Positions 1 to 9,102 of a stretch of 64,000 bases of DNA are shown here, one piece after another. Every line of letters begins with the position of its first letter. Position 1 is the stretch's first letter. The position numbers and the translations under genes are program-made. The notes under the pieces were generated by a model. That model had not been told where the DNA came from, ran no database searches, and saw only the letters and a program-made list of their open reading frames with translations. Source of the stretch: Chloroflexota bacterium (GTDB lineage: Bacteria; Chloroflexota; Anaerolineae; UBA4142; SHND01); contig JACQWQ010000061.1 of NCBI GenBank assembly GCA_016209205.1, forward strand, positions 46,532-110,531, given 5' to 3'.

Positions 1-194
1 TGCCCGGTGCCAAAGCCAATTTCGAGAACCGTTTCGCCCTCCTTGACGTTTAGCTTGCGTAAGCCCACGTCTCTGAATTTCTTTTCAAAGCGCCCGCTGA
101 CCGCATCGTACCATTTACTCATCTTGTCATAGGTGGCTTGCGCGGCTTCCTTTGACCTGGTGACCCGGCGAATTTGTGTTGCATTGTCGTTCAT
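1..194 (-). CDS. SAM-dependent methyltransferase, N-terminal part
   Basis: The gene runs off the left edge, so only about 65 residues are visible. They start with an ATG preceded by an AGGGGACGG ribosome site and contain a YDKMSKWYDAVSG segment followed by ETVLEIGFGTG, the glycine-rich motif I of class I SAM methyltransferases of the UbiE/MenG type. The substrate cannot be told. It lies just downstream of the ArsA remnant on the same strand. The family is fairly sure, the function is not. Confidence 0.75.
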   Translation of the reverse strand, partial: MNDNATQIRRVTRSKEAAQATYDKMSKWYDAVSGRFEKKFRDVGLRKLNVKEGETVLEIGFGTG

Positions 195-208
195 TTTTCC
201 GTCCCCTT

Positions 209-968
209 TCATGTAGCAGCGACATCGTGGCGGAGGGACGACTCCCGCTCGCCATACAACAGCTCGCTCACTTGACGCAAGGTGGCGAGTTCCGATACAT
301 CGCGGACCAGCAGGGGCAAGCGCGTTTTGACAAGACCATCAAAGCGCGTCTCGATCTCTTGCAGATAACGTGCTTGCAGCGCGGCTCTGGCGGACAGGAA
401 GCGATTCCCTTCGATGACCTCGGGCAGGATGCACTGATTGACCACGAGTGCCTGAACGGGGATGCCCAGTCGGTCCAAGCCCTTGATCGCGCTAGCGGTT
501 TCCTCAATCGGCAGACGCTCTGGCAGCAGCACCAGGGTAAAGACTGTGGACTACGGATTCCGCAGAACGTTTAGCGCATGTTCATAGCGCCGCCTGTCGC
601 GTTCCAGGCCTGCGAAGGAATCGTCGTCCATGTTCATCAGTTTTGCCAGTTCCTTCCCTTCTTGGATTTGCTTTTGCAGGAACCCTGCCCAGTCAAAGGG
701 CATCGCAAGTTCGCGCAAGGTTTTGCCTGTGGGCGCCGTGTCAAAGACGATGACGTCGGCGTCGGGTTCTTGGAGAAAAGTGACGAACTGGTCAAAAGTC
801 GCCATCTCTTCGACGCACGGCGTGCTGATGACGTCGTTGCCGAACGTGCCGGTCATCTGACCCATCATGCTGGTCAGGCGCTGCTGAAAGACCCCTTTGG
901 CATCCTGCGGATTAATGTTCAGTCCGCAGAGATTGGGCACATGTTGAATCGGCGTCCGCTCCTCATAA
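209..968 (-). pseudogene. arsA: ArsA/TRC40-type anion-transporting ATPase remnant
   Basis: One minus-strand frame encodes the middle and C-terminal part of an ArsA-like ATPase. It shows VPNLCGLNINP, the FDTAPTGKTLREL switch/A-loop region, then NPERLPIEET-like LLPERLPIEET and ALVVNQCILP. The frame holds an in-frame TAG at 551-553 where a Gln codon (CAG) would fit (RNP-stop-STVFTLV). The N-terminus, including the P-loop, is missing: homology stops near 968, exactly where a MerR fragment begins on the other strand. This is known family architecture with two visible lesions, so it is a pseudogene or a misassembly rather than a working pump ATPase. Confidence 0.75.
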
Positions 969-984
969 GTCGAAAGAAAAAAAA

Positions 985-1330
985 TAACGCCGACAGCTTG
1001 GATGCCGATGCCGACATCGCGCGGCTGGAAGAAATGGGAATGCTTTTTCCGCACAGCAATGGCAACGGGCGCTGCTATTTCGACGAGGACGATGTAAAAA
1101 TTGCCGAGTTGGTCGCGCGGGAAATAAAGCTGGACGCGCGATTGGACGATTTCGCGCAATACGCGGCGGCGATGCGCACGCTGATGCAGGAAGAATTCAA
1201 CCTGTTCCACAAACTGGTCGGCGCGGCGGAGCCAACGGTAGAGCGCGTGCGCCAACTCAAAGAAACCGCCGACCTGGTACACACGATGCTGCGCGCGAAA
1301 CTGATGCGCCAATACATCGCACAAAAATAA
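985..1330 (+). pseudogene. MerR-like regulator, C-terminal fragment
   Basis: About 110 codons read ADIARLEEMGMLFP, then CYFDEDDVKIAELV and a long helical tail ending LMRQYIAQK. This matches the second half of the MerR-type regulator at 13148-13867 (IEELEKMGLLTP, RQIKKLIEGG). There is no start codon or first DNA-binding helix. The open frame continues upstream only because it crosses into antisense ArsA sequence. The fragment is truncated at the same junction as ArsA (about 970-985), head to head. Confidence 0.55.
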
Positions 1331-1386
1331 TACAGCGGATAGCTTGTCCGTGTGAACACACACGCTCACTCTGAAAGGAAGAGACC

Positions 1387-2271
1387 ATGAACCAACATTC
1401 TCAGCAATCTATAGCCCTGATCACCGGCTGTTCGACCGGCATCGGTCGCGTGACGGCGACCCTACTTGCAGAACGCGGCTGGCATGTCTTTGCCACCGCA
1501 CGCTGTTTCGACGCCGCCAAGAACCTGGCAAGCGAGCGCATCACCCCTTTGCAACTTGATGTGACCGACGAAGCCAGCATGGTAGCGGCTGTTGAGCAAG
1601 TTCGCGCGCAAGCCGGACGCATTGACGCGCTGATCAATAACGCGGGATATGCGCAGGCGGGACCAATGGAAGAAATGAGCATGGATCAAGTGCGCCGCCA
1701 ATTCGAAACCAACGCGTTTGGCGCGCTGCGCATGGCGCAACTGGTTCTGCCGACGATGCGCGCACAGGGGAGTGGACGCATCGTCAATGTCAGCACGATG
1801 GGCGGGCGCGTCGTCATTCCGTTCATCGGGTTGTACAACTCTAGCAAGTTCGCGCTGGAGGCGATGAGCGATGCGCTGCGCATGGAAACGCGACTGTTCG
1901 GTGTCCGCGTGATCGTCATCGAACCGGGCGGGACGCGCACGAATTTCAACGCCGCCGCGACCGCAAACGCGCAACACATCATCACAAACACGAATTCCCC
2001 GTACTATCGTTTTCTCCAGCCGTTTCTACGCTTTATCGCGCAGCTCGAGGCGATGAGTTCCCCGCCAGAAACAGTTGCCAAAGTGATTCTCCACGCGCTG
2101 ACAACCAAGCGTCCGCACGCGCGCTATGTCGCCACACCGGATGCGCGCATCATGCTGGCGATTCTGCCGCGCCTATCAGACGGAATGCGCGATGCGCTGT
2201 GGGGCTGGATGCTCGGATTGCAAAAGCCGGCGAGACGCGGACTCTCTATGATCAATACGGGGCATTCATAA
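1387..2271 (+). CDS. Short-chain dehydrogenase/reductase (classical SDR)
   Basis: A 294-residue cytosolic NAD(P)H-dependent oxidoreductase. The cofactor motif TGCSTGIG is at residues 13-20, NNAG at 84-87, and the catalytic YNSSK at 150-154, with a Ser about 13 residues before. The C-terminal 100 residues are longer than minimal SDRs, as in the 17-beta-HSD/retinol dehydrogenase-like group. The start is preceded by GAAAGGAAGAG. It converges with the quinone oxidoreductase at 2275, leaving only 3 nt between stops. The substrate is unknown. Confidence 0.9.
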   Translation: MNQHSQQSIALITGCSTGIGRVTATLLAERGWHVFATARCFDAAKNLASERITPLQLDVTDEASMVAAVEQVRAQAGRIDALINNAGYAQAGPMEEMSMDQVRRQFETNAFGALRMAQLVLPTMRAQGSGRIVNVSTMGGRVVIPFIGLYNSSKFALEAMSDALRMETRLFGVRVIVIEPGGTRTNFNAAATANAQHIITNTNSPYYRFLQPFLRFIAQLEAMSSPPETVAKVILHALTTKRPHARYVATPDARIMLAILPRLSDGMRDALWGWMLGLQKPARRGLSMINTGHS

Positions 2272-2274
2272 AGG

Positions 2275-3249
2275 TCACATCGTCAACACGACCCGACCAA
2301 AGGCTTGCCGCGCCGCCATGTGGCGATGCGCCTCGGCTGCCTGCGCCAACGGTAAAGTGCGGTCCACCACGGGCTGAATTGTGCCGTCGGCTAGCCATGC
2401 GAGGATTTGCGCGTAAGCTGCACCGACAATCTCGCTTGGTATAGCAAACAGGTTAAAGCCATATAGATTTATTGGCTTGAGCAAGTCGAAGATGTTCAGC
2501 GTAGCGCTCGGACCGGCTGTGTAGCCCACCATCACCAACCGTCCACCGGGCATCAGTGTTGCGAGGACTTGAGCCACTATGTCACCACCCAGGGTGTCTA
2601 ACCCTACCTCCACACTGCTGCCGTTGGTCACTCGTTGCACGGTCTCAGCCATTCGCTCGGACGAGAGATCGATCACATAGTCGGCTCCCAGCGCTTCCGC
2701 CTTGGCGTGCTTGGCTTGCGAGCCAACTGTCGTGATGACTTGAGCGCCCAGGGCTTTGGCGACCTGCACGGCTGCCCCGCCTACGCCACCGCTTGCCCCG
2801 GTCACTAGCGCCCATTCTCCGGCTTTCAATCTCGCCGTGTGAAGGAGCGCGAGGTACGCGGTGAGGAATGCACTCGGCACGGTTGCGGCTTGCTCCAGAG
2901 AAATTCCTTTTGGAACCGGGACTAGCAGAGTTTCGGGCACGGCGACCAACTCGGCGTACAACCCGTCTGTTCGTGAACCCAGGGGTCCGCCGCTGACGAT
3001 CACTTGATCGCCTGCTTTGAATCGCCCGCGGCCTTTCTCGACGATACCCGCGCCTTCGACTCCCAGCACGAACGGGAGCGGAATGGGCCACAGACGCCAA
3101 TGCCCAGCGCGAATAACCAGGTCCGCCGGATTGACCGCGACCGCCTTTATCCGCACCAAGGTCTCACTTGGGCTGGGTGTTGGTTCGGGGATTTCCTCCA
3201 GGCGCAGGACGTCTTCGCTGCCGAACTCGTGAAATCGAACTGCTTTCAT
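2275..3249 (-). CDS. Zinc-independent quinone oxidoreductase (MDR family)
   Basis: A 324-residue medium-chain dehydrogenase that begins MKAVRFHEFG after a GGAGG site 9 nt upstream. The longer frame upstream of it is rejected. It has the GroES-like N-terminal domain, a Rossmann segment with VTGASGGVGGAAVQVAK around residue 145, and the GYTAGPSATLN region. The zinc-binding cysteines of alcohol dehydrogenases are absent, which fits NADPH:quinone reductase/enone reductase types. It is divergent from an HxlR regulator across a shared promoter region, a common arrangement for redox-stress-controlled reductases. Confidence 0.9.
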   Translation of the reverse strand: MKAVRFHEFGSEDVLRLEEIPEPTPSPSETLVRIKAVAVNPADLVIRAGHWRLWPIPLPFVLGVEGAGIVEKGRGRFKAGDQVIVSGGPLGSRTDGLYAELVAVPETLLVPVPKGISLEQAATVPSAFLTAYLALLHTARLKAGEWALVTGASGGVGGAAVQVAKALGAQVITTVGSQAKHAKAEALGADYVIDLSSERMAETVQRVTNGSSVEVGLDTLGGDIVAQVLATLMPGGRLVMVGYTAGPSATLNIFDLLKPINLYGFNLFAIPSEIVGAAYAQILAWLADGTIQPVVDRTLPLAQAAEAHRHMAARQAFGRVVLTM

Positions 3250-3389
3250 GTTGATTGACCTCCAGGTTGATTGATTTTGCTGTGCACTCAACAGGCACTT
3301 TTGACTATAGTAACACAATGCAGTATATTCCGTAAAGTAGTTACAAAAAAGTGCTATAGTTTCCATTTGTAAACTATAGGGAGGCGAAT
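3250..3389. promoter_or_regulatory. Divergent promoter region with HxlR-type palindrome
   Basis: The 140 bp between the quinone oxidoreductase and hxlR-like genes are AT-rich. They contain a perfect inverted repeat, CTATAGTTT-N8-AAACTATAG, at 3354-3379, directly before the GGGAGG ribosome site of the regulator. Related half-sites (ACTATAGTAAC, AAAGTAGTTAC) lie at about 3303-3345. This is consistent with an autoregulatory operator also controlling the divergent reductase. Only the repeat is seen; the binding is inferred. Confidence 0.65.
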
Positions 3390-3716
3390 ATGAAGCGGAA
3401 CGCGTATCATGCCGCGGATTGTCCGGTGGGGTATACGTTGGATGTCATCGGAAGCAAGTGGACCGGGCTTATCTTGAACGAGTTGTTCACCGGCACCAAG
3501 CGCTTTGGCGAACTGCGCGCCGCGCTCAAGGGGATCAGCCCAAAAACGCTCACCGAGCGGCTGCGTATTTTCGAAAAGCAGGGGATTATCGAGCGGAAGA
3601 TTTATGCCGAGGTGCCGCCGCGAGTGGAATACTCGCTAACGGACCGTGGTCGGACGTTGAAGCCAATTATTGAAGCCATGCGCAAATGGGGCGCGCGCTC
3701 GGCATCCGAGGACTGA
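3390..3716 (+). CDS. HxlR-family winged-helix regulator
   Basis: A 108-residue DNA-binding protein of typical family length. It carries CPVGYTLDVIGSKWT at the start, the recognition segment ISPKTLTERLRIFEKQGII, and the wing VEYSLTDRGRTL. The N-terminal Cys (residue 11) is the position used for redox or aldehyde sensing in HypR/YodB-like members. It is divergently placed from a quinone oxidoreductase, so it probably controls a quinone or electrophile response. The GGGAGG site supports the start. Confidence 0.9.
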   Translation: MKRNAYHAADCPVGYTLDVIGSKWTGLILNELFTGTKRFGELRAALKGISPKTLTERLRIFEKQGIIERKIYAEVPPRVEYSLTDRGRTLKPIIEAMRKWGARSASED

Positions 3717-3734
3717 TTCTCATTCTTGCGTCCG

Positions 3735-3895
3735 CTGTGCGCTGTGGGAGGTCTTTTCGGTTACAGCGGAACTGAACAACTATGAACCCTTCGACGTTTA
3801 CACGGTGGCGGAGAAACCAGGGGCAATCTCGACGGTGAATGGATTGAGCGTAAATCCGAAATATAGTTGCCGATCTGGACAATGCGATTTAATGG
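3735..3895 (+). pseudogene. Possible remnant with a 2Fe-2S ferredoxin-like tail
   Basis: Between the HxlR and epimerase genes one frame reads NGLSVNPKYSCRSGQC, which resembles the cluster-binding loop of plant-type ferredoxin domains (NGLxPKYSCRSGxCGxC). It has no start and lacks the last cysteines. It could be a trace of an oxidoreductase deleted from this redox cluster, or chance. Confidence 0.3.
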
Positions 3896-3904
3896 AGGAC
3901 AACA

Positions 3905-4933
3905 ATGAATCAAGATGGCAAAATCTTGCTAACAGGAGCGACGGGCTTTATCGGCACCCATCTCGCAAAAGCTCTAGCGGAAAAGGGGAAGAAGATAAGA
4001 TGCCTCGTGCGCCGATCGAGCTCGGAAGCCGCCATCGTTTACTTGCGCAACCTGGGCGCTGAATTGGCTTATGGTGACCTGAGCGATGGCGACTCCCTGC
4101 GAAGTGCAGCTGAAAGCATTGAGACCGTATTCCATCTGGGAGGCGGCGGCAGACTCGGAATGGCGGAGGACGTTTGTTACGCGATCAATGTCACCGGCAC
4201 AAAAAACCTTTTGGACGCCTGTGCGGAGCAGGGCACTTGTCAAAAGTTTGTTCACATCAGTACCTGCGGCGTCATGGGCGACATCAAGAACCCGCCCGCC
4301 GATGAAACCTATCCCTACAATCCCGAGCCAATGGCATATGCCCGCGCCAAAGCCGAGGCGGAGAAGTTAGTTTTATCCTACCGAGACAAAATGCCAGTGG
4401 TAGCAGTGCGCTTTCCTGGAGTCTATGAGCAGCCACTTGTCGTCGGTGAGTTGGATCGAGTGGAGGGTGTCACGCCGATGTCCCTGATCTTTTCAACGAT
4501 CAAGCGTGGGCAGTGGGTTTACATCGGAGACGGCAAGGTGCTGACCCATTGGGTCCATGTGGAGGATGTCGTACGCGGAATTGAACTCGCGGCGGAACGG
4601 GGAAAGGCGGGTCAAGTCTACATCCTTGCCGACGATCGAGCGGTCACGATGCAAGAGCTGGTGGAGTTGGTTGCCCGATTGCTGAAGGTGGACGCACCGA
4701 AGCGTCATCTCCCTGTTCAGCTGGCTTACGTGCTGGCTTTGTTGTTTGAGGCAAGCGCTCGGCTCTTTGGGAGTGCGCCTCGAATGACGCGGGAACTGGT
4801 GCGCGGCTTTGTGGCTAACCGCGCCTATAACATCTCCAAAGCGCGGCGCGAGTTGGGCTATGCGCCAAGTTTCAATCTTGCCGAGGGGATGCAAGAGACC
4901 GTGCGGTGGTATGAAGCGAAAGGGTACGTGTAG
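3905..4933 (+). CDS. NAD-dependent epimerase/dehydratase-like (extended SDR)
   Basis: A 342-residue extended SDR. TGATGFIGTHLAKAL near residue 11 binds NAD, VFHLGG is near 77, and the active site YARAK is near 140 with the Ser in STCG. The C-terminal domain (ITTWVH-like THWVHVEDVVRGI and the ILADDRAVTM segment) resembles 3-beta-hydroxysteroid dehydrogenase/dihydroflavonol reductase-like proteins. A GGAGGACAACA site precedes the ATG. It is followed after 2 nt by another SDR, so the two are surely co-transcribed. Confidence 0.85.
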   Translation: MNQDGKILLTGATGFIGTHLAKALAEKGKKIRCLVRRSSSEAAIVYLRNLGAELAYGDLSDGDSLRSAAESIETVFHLGGGGRLGMAEDVCYAINVTGTKNLLDACAEQGTCQKFVHISTCGVMGDIKNPPADETYPYNPEPMAYARAKAEAEKLVLSYRDKMPVVAVRFPGVYEQPLVVGELDRVEGVTPMSLIFSTIKRGQWVYIGDGKVLTHWVHVEDVVRGIELAAERGKAGQVYILADDRAVTMQELVELVARLLKVDAPKRHLPVQLAYVLALLFEASARLFGSAPRMTRELVRGFVANRAYNISKARRELGYAPSFNLAEGMQETVRWYEAKGYV

Positions 4934-4935
4934 GC

Positions 4936-5793
4936 ATGAACGGCAAGATTTGTATGGTCACGGGCGCAACCTCGGGCATTGGCGAGGTTACAGCGTGTGC
5001 GTTGGCGCAAATGGGCGCGACCGTGATCGTAGTCTGCCGCAATCCCGAGCGCGGCGCCGCAACCCTCAACCGGATCAAAGCCGTCATTCGCAACGCTACG
5101 GTTGAATATATGCTGGCTGACCTGTCCTCGCAGCGAGAGATTCGCCAACTCGTGGATCAGTTCAAACGCCGTTATCAGCGCTTGAACGTATTGGTCAACA
5201 ACGCCGGGGCGCTTTTCATGACGCGCCAAGTGAGCGCGGATGGAATTGAAATGACATTCGCGCTCAACCATCTGGGCTACTTTTTGTTGACGAACTTGTT
5301 ACTTGATACGCTCAAAGCGAGCGCGCCCGCCCGCATCATCAACGTTTCGTCTTATGGTCACAAAGGTGCACAGATGAATTTTGAGGATTTGCAATTCCGC
5401 CAAAGATATGACGGCATGCGGGCCTACAGACAATCGAAACTCGCCAATGTGTTGTTCACCTACGAACTGGCGCGGCAGTTAGATGGAACGGGCGTCACGG
5501 TGAACGCCGTCAATCCGGGGCTGGTGGCAACGCGCTTTGGCTCGAATAATTTTGGCTTTCTTCTCGACGGAATCATCAACCTATTGCTGCGTCTTTATGG
5601 TTTGGTGGGGATCAGCGCGGAGCAGGGTGCACAGACCAGCATTCATTTGGCGACGGCGCCGGAGGTAGAAGGGGTTACGGGGAAATATTTTGAAAAGCAA
5701 ATCGCTGTCGCGTCTTCAAACGATTCGTACAACACTGTCATTGCCAAGCGGCTTTGGCAGTACAGCGCCGAATTAATCGGAGCGGATTTCTAA
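4936..5793 (+). CDS. Short-chain dehydrogenase, retinol-dehydrogenase-like
   Basis: A 285-residue classical SDR with TGATSGIG at residues 9-16, NNAG near 90, NVSSYGHKG, and the catalytic YRQSK near 157. The NHLGYFLLTNLLL segment is characteristic of the RDH11-14/WWOX-like group. It starts 2 nt after the upstream SDR stop. The redox substrate (a lipophilic alcohol or ketone) is an inference from the family. Confidence 0.9.
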   Translation: MNGKICMVTGATSGIGEVTACALAQMGATVIVVCRNPERGAATLNRIKAVIRNATVEYMLADLSSQREIRQLVDQFKRRYQRLNVLVNNAGALFMTRQVSADGIEMTFALNHLGYFLLTNLLLDTLKASAPARIINVSSYGHKGAQMNFEDLQFRQRYDGMRAYRQSKLANVLFTYELARQLDGTGVTVNAVNPGLVATRFGSNNFGFLLDGIINLLLRLYGLVGISAEQGAQTSIHLATAPEVEGVTGKYFEKQIAVASSNDSYNTVIAKRLWQYSAELIGADF

Positions 5794-5820
5794 CTCACGC
5801 TACGCAGCAAAGAAATTCCC

Positions 5821-6090
5821 ATGAGAGCCAAGTTAGCGCCATTCGTTTTTCGCACGAGAGGGCTTTATATGCTCCTCATCCCCTACGAAGAAAATTTCCT
5901 GGAGCAGAAATTTGGAAATGGCTATAAAGAGTACGTGGAACAGGCTGGACGGATCACACCAAGAATGAAACCGTACAGAGGCAGCGTCCAAGTCCTTCCG
6001 CACTATCGAGCGGACATTTTGGGTGAAATTTACGCGCCCGTCGTACTCGCCGTCCTGTTCGCAGTAATTTACCTACTTTTCGTAAGATAA
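5821..6090 (+). pseudogene. Truncated isoprenylcysteine/phospholipid methyltransferase-like protein
   Basis: 89 residues match the C-terminal end of ICMT/PEMT-type membrane methyltransferases: LYMLLIPYEENFLEQKFGNGY then YVEQAGRITPRMKPYRG, the SAM-binding tail, and one last transmembrane helix. The first two or three transmembrane helices are missing and no ribosome site precedes the ATG. It follows the SDR by 27 nt. It is best read as a 5'-truncated remnant, though a short functional protein is not excluded. Confidence 0.55.
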
Positions 6091-6167
6091 GAGGCGCTCG
6101 TGCTATTTAATCCGCCACATCGCCCATTCCAGTTGAACCGGATAGGAGCGCAAGTCAGCGTCTTGGC

Positions 6168-6791
6168 TCACTTGACCGCAGGCGACGCCGCGGTGACGAT
6201 ATACGCGCTTTCGCCTGCCATCTCCCATTGGATAGCGGTGAAACCATTCTCCTTTAGCAGGGCGCAGATTTCCTTCTCCGAATATACGCGCACATCCCCG
6301 CCCTTGGTCAACGGCAGAATCAAATTCATGAATTGTCTCACCGGCGGCGGTGTCCATAAATCACCCAGGATCAACCGCCCGTTGGCTTTGGTAACGCGCA
6401 GCATCTCAGCCAGAACCTTGCGCGGATTGGGATAGTGGTGAAACGAATCGAGACATATTATCACGTCGAATGAATCATTTGACCAGGGCAGGTTCTCCGC
6501 ATCACCCACGCGCAAATCGGCTCGTTCGCCCAGTTTCTGTTTGGCAGCGGCGATCATGTTGGCTGACAAGTCTATCCCCGCAAGCGTCACGTTTTCACGT
6601 GCGGTGATCTGCGCCAATATTTCCCCGGTTCCACAGCCGACATCCAACAGCGCGCGATAGGACAAGGGCCCGAGTTTTTCAAGCAGGTACGGATACAGCG
6701 AGCGCGCATGTGCTCCGTCGCTGGACGTGTCATAGTGCGCCGCTTGTCGGTCAAAACTTGTTCTCGATTTTTCCTTCGCCGTATCCAACAT
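6168..6791 (-). CDS. Class I SAM-dependent methyltransferase (UbiE/Methyltransf_11 type)
   Basis: A 207-residue protein of complete domain length. Motif I is LLDVGCGTGEIL near residue 48, the acidic loop is AGIDLSANMI, motif II/III is DVIICLDSFHHYPNP, and post-III is LRVTKANGRLILGD. The AGAGGAAC site lies upstream of ATG. Methyl acceptor unknown. An 8-bp perfect hairpin (GACAAATT-CATA-AATTTGTC, 6852-6871) lies in its upstream region and may be regulatory. Confidence 0.85.
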   Translation of the reverse strand: MLDTAKEKSRTSFDRQAAHYDTSSDGAHARSLYPYLLEKLGPLSYRALLDVGCGTGEILAQITARENVTLAGIDLSANMIAAAKQKLGERADLRVGDAENLPWSNDSFDVIICLDSFHHYPNPRKVLAEMLRVTKANGRLILGDLWTPPPVRQFMNLILPLTKGGDVRVYSEKEICALLKENGFTAIQWEMAGESAYIVTAASPAVK

Positions 6792-7067
6792 CTTTTGTTG
6801 TTCCTCTTTTCAACACCTTCGCCAACGCGCAAAAATGAGCATGAATGGTAGGACAAATTCATAAATTTGTCTTTGGCGAAGGTATTGTCTTTTGACAGGA
6901 TTTACAGGATTAACAGGATTATTGCGATGTGCGATGCAGTTCATCGCCTACATCGCCCCGCATCCTATTCGTCCTGTCGAACCCATTACGCCTGCGTAAC
7001 ACGAGTCAATTAGTGAACTTTACGACAACCTCTTTTGGATGGCGCGCGTTTGGATGCGCTTGCTGTA
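6792..7067. other. Intergenic region with hairpin and short repeat
   Basis: No convincing gene. It holds the perfect 8-bp hairpin at 6852-6871 and a short repetitive tract near 6895-6925 (ACAGGATTTACAGGATTAACAGGATT-like, three imperfect copies). A small open frame crossing 6929-7237 on the plus strand has no coding character. Confidence 0.5.
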
Positions 7068-7184
7068 TCAAAGCCCGTGCAGTTGCAAGAACCACTGCAC
7101 CGGATCAATGCGTAATTGCATTGCCAATCCGACGCCAATCAGCAAAATCAAGGCGACGATGCCCACGATCACGATTTTCTTCAT
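7068..7184 (-). CDS. 38-residue single-pass membrane protein
   Basis: An ATG with an AGGAG site 9 nt upstream opens a 38-codon frame. It has two basic residues (MKK), a hydrophobic helix at residues 4-22, then a polar/aromatic tail ending WFLQLHGL. The pattern (positive N-terminus, one clean transmembrane helix, good ribosome site) supports a real small membrane protein. It lies downstream of the decayed FtsX-type exporter on the same strand, separated by an inverted repeat. No family recognised. Confidence 0.6.
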   Translation of the reverse strand: MKKIVIVGIVALILLIGVGLAMQLRIDPVQWFLQLHGL

Positions 7185-7218
7185 TTCGATTTTCTCCTGA
7201 ATTGAAAATAGGCGGCCG

Positions 7219-7320
7219 AGACCTGACAGGTTTTTGAGACGTACGCTTTATCTGTCGCGGGCGCGGTGTACATCACGAATGGTGTATGCAACGCGCACGC
7301 GATAGAAACCTGTCAGGTCT
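7219..7320. repeat. Long-range inverted repeat (AGACCTGACAGGTTT)
   Basis: AGACCTGACAGGTTT at 7219-7233 is the exact reverse complement of the 15 bases at 7306-7320, with a 72-bp spacer. Similar CCTGTCAGGTTT palindromes occur near 62870-62920. It sits between the small membrane protein and the exporter remnant, and could act as a terminator or be a small mobile repeat. Confidence 0.65.
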
Positions 7321-7341
7321 AGACCACGCGGTTCATGTAGA

Positions 7342-9102
7342 CTATGCGTACTCGACGACTTGGCGCACGGTGACTCGTGATGCGTTCCACGCCGGCAAGA
7401 AACTTGCGAGTGCGCCAAAGACGATCACGATCACGAGCCAGACGATTGCACCCAGCACATCGAACCTGAAATCCAGGTCGGTCTCGAAGAGTTGATTCAC
7501 GATGAAATTGCCGATGCTGTCGCTGACCAACCAGGCGAGTGCGACCGCTAGGATCCAACTCAATGCGCCGATCAACGCACCCTCACCCAGAATGATCAAC
7601 AGTACAGCTTTGCTCGTCGCGCCAATCGCGCGCAGTACACCCATCTCCCGCCGACGTTCGAGCACGTTGATGCTCATCGTCGTCATCAGACCCAGTCCGC
7701 CGACCGCGACGATCACAAACGCCATCATCATCAGAAAGGTATAGATCACAATCAGGTGATCGTCGTACACCTTGCGGCTATCCGCCCGGCTTGAATTGCT
7801 CAAGGCGCGCAGTCCCGCGCCTTCGAGGCGTCCTTCCAGATCGCGCTTGACCGCATTGACAAAATCATCGTCGTGCTTTTCGGTCGCGATGCGGACGCTC
7901 CGAGTTTTGCCCGCCTGATCGGCGGTCTGGATAAAATAGTCATAGTTGGCGTACACGGTTGGCGCTGCGAACGCCTGGCGCGCAATACCAACCACTTGCC
8001 ACGTCGTTTCTCGTCCGCCGATGCTGAGCGTGAACGTGCGCCCCACTTGCAGCGTCGGCTCGCGTTCTGCCAGCCGATTGTTGATCACGACGGCGTTCGT
8101 ATCATCCACGCGCAGACCGCGCCCTTCGACAATGCTCCAGGTTTGCAGCGTGGTCTCTGTAAGCGGCGCGACGATACTCAGCGGGTTTCCTTTCGAGATG
8201 GTCAGCCCGAGTGGGCTATGTGAGCAAGAGGACTGTCATATCGAGCGGGGCGAGATATCTCAGTCCCTTCGATATGACAAGTCCTGTGCAGCCATCCGCA
8301 TACACGACGACCGCTTCCGCCATGCCCCAACTTTCAAACTGGGTCACGCCCGGCGTATTTCGCACAACCTGTTCGACTTGGGCAATCGGGGCAAGTTGCG
8401 CCAAACCGACCGAGATGTCATAGCGCGCCGAGTTGAACATCTGATCCAGCGTGTTGATGAATGAGGCGCGCACGTTCAACGCCGCCATGAACACCATTCC
8501 GCCTGCCGCCAACGTCGTGAGCGTCAACCCCAATCGCACGCGCCTGCGAAACGTGTTGCGAAGCGAAAGTAGCCACGGTCGCGCGAGACCACTCACGCGT
8601 CCCAGCCAACGATCCAGCGCGCTCGCGCCGAATGAACCTCGTCCCACGCCATAATCACTGATCGCCTCTTGCACGGTGACACGACTGCCCCGGTAAACCG
8701 GAAATGCCGCCGCCATCAACGGCACGAGCAGACCGATCGCGATTTCCAGTCCGAACACCCAGGGTGGAACGGCATAACTCGCGAGATCGAAATTGAGGAA
8801 CTTGGATATGAAATTCGCAAACGCTTCGCCGACCGACACTCCAACCGGGATCGCGATGGTCAACGCGAGCAATCCCAGGAACGCGACCGTGCCCAAATAA
8901 ACGCCCATCACTTGCCCGCTTTGCGCGCCGACCGCCTTCATGACTCCGATTTGCCGGATTTGACCCGCCATCAACGCGGACAGCATATTGACGACCAGGA
9001 CTCCGCTAAGCAAGAGCGCGAGCAGACCGAAACTGGCTTGAAAAAGCAAGAACGTGCCCATCAGATCGGTGTGCGGATGACCTTATACCAACGCGTTTGC
9101 AT
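7342..9102 (-). pseudogene. MacB/FtsX-type ABC exporter permease, twice broken
   Basis: The N-terminal [10 protein letters not shown] (start at 9102, overlapping the ATPase end) is typical for this permease, but the frame then jumps near 9065 to FLLFQASFGLLALLLSG, the first FtsX transmembrane block. The roughly 200-residue MacB periplasmic domain is therefore deleted. A second lesion is a 101-bp repeat inserted at 8191-8291, after VVYADG, which brings a stop codon. Beyond it the frame resumes with NPLSIVAPLTET, a second periplasmic part and the last FtsX block (MSINVLERRREMGVLRAIGA) ending at 7342. All family blocks are in order, so the gene once worked. Confidence 0.85.
8191..8291. repeat. 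Dispersed palindromic repeat inserted inside the permease gene
   Basis: 101 bp of two hairpin modules: a CAGCCCG-N4-GGGCTatG module, and CATATCGAGCGGGGCGAGATATC plus TTCGATATGACAAGTC. Nearly identical modules recur at 11640-11750, 47885-48080, 53128-53490 and 58150-58250. Here it interrupts coding sequence, and flanking codons on both sides belong to one protein family. This is direct evidence that the repeat is or was mobile. Confidence 0.85.
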
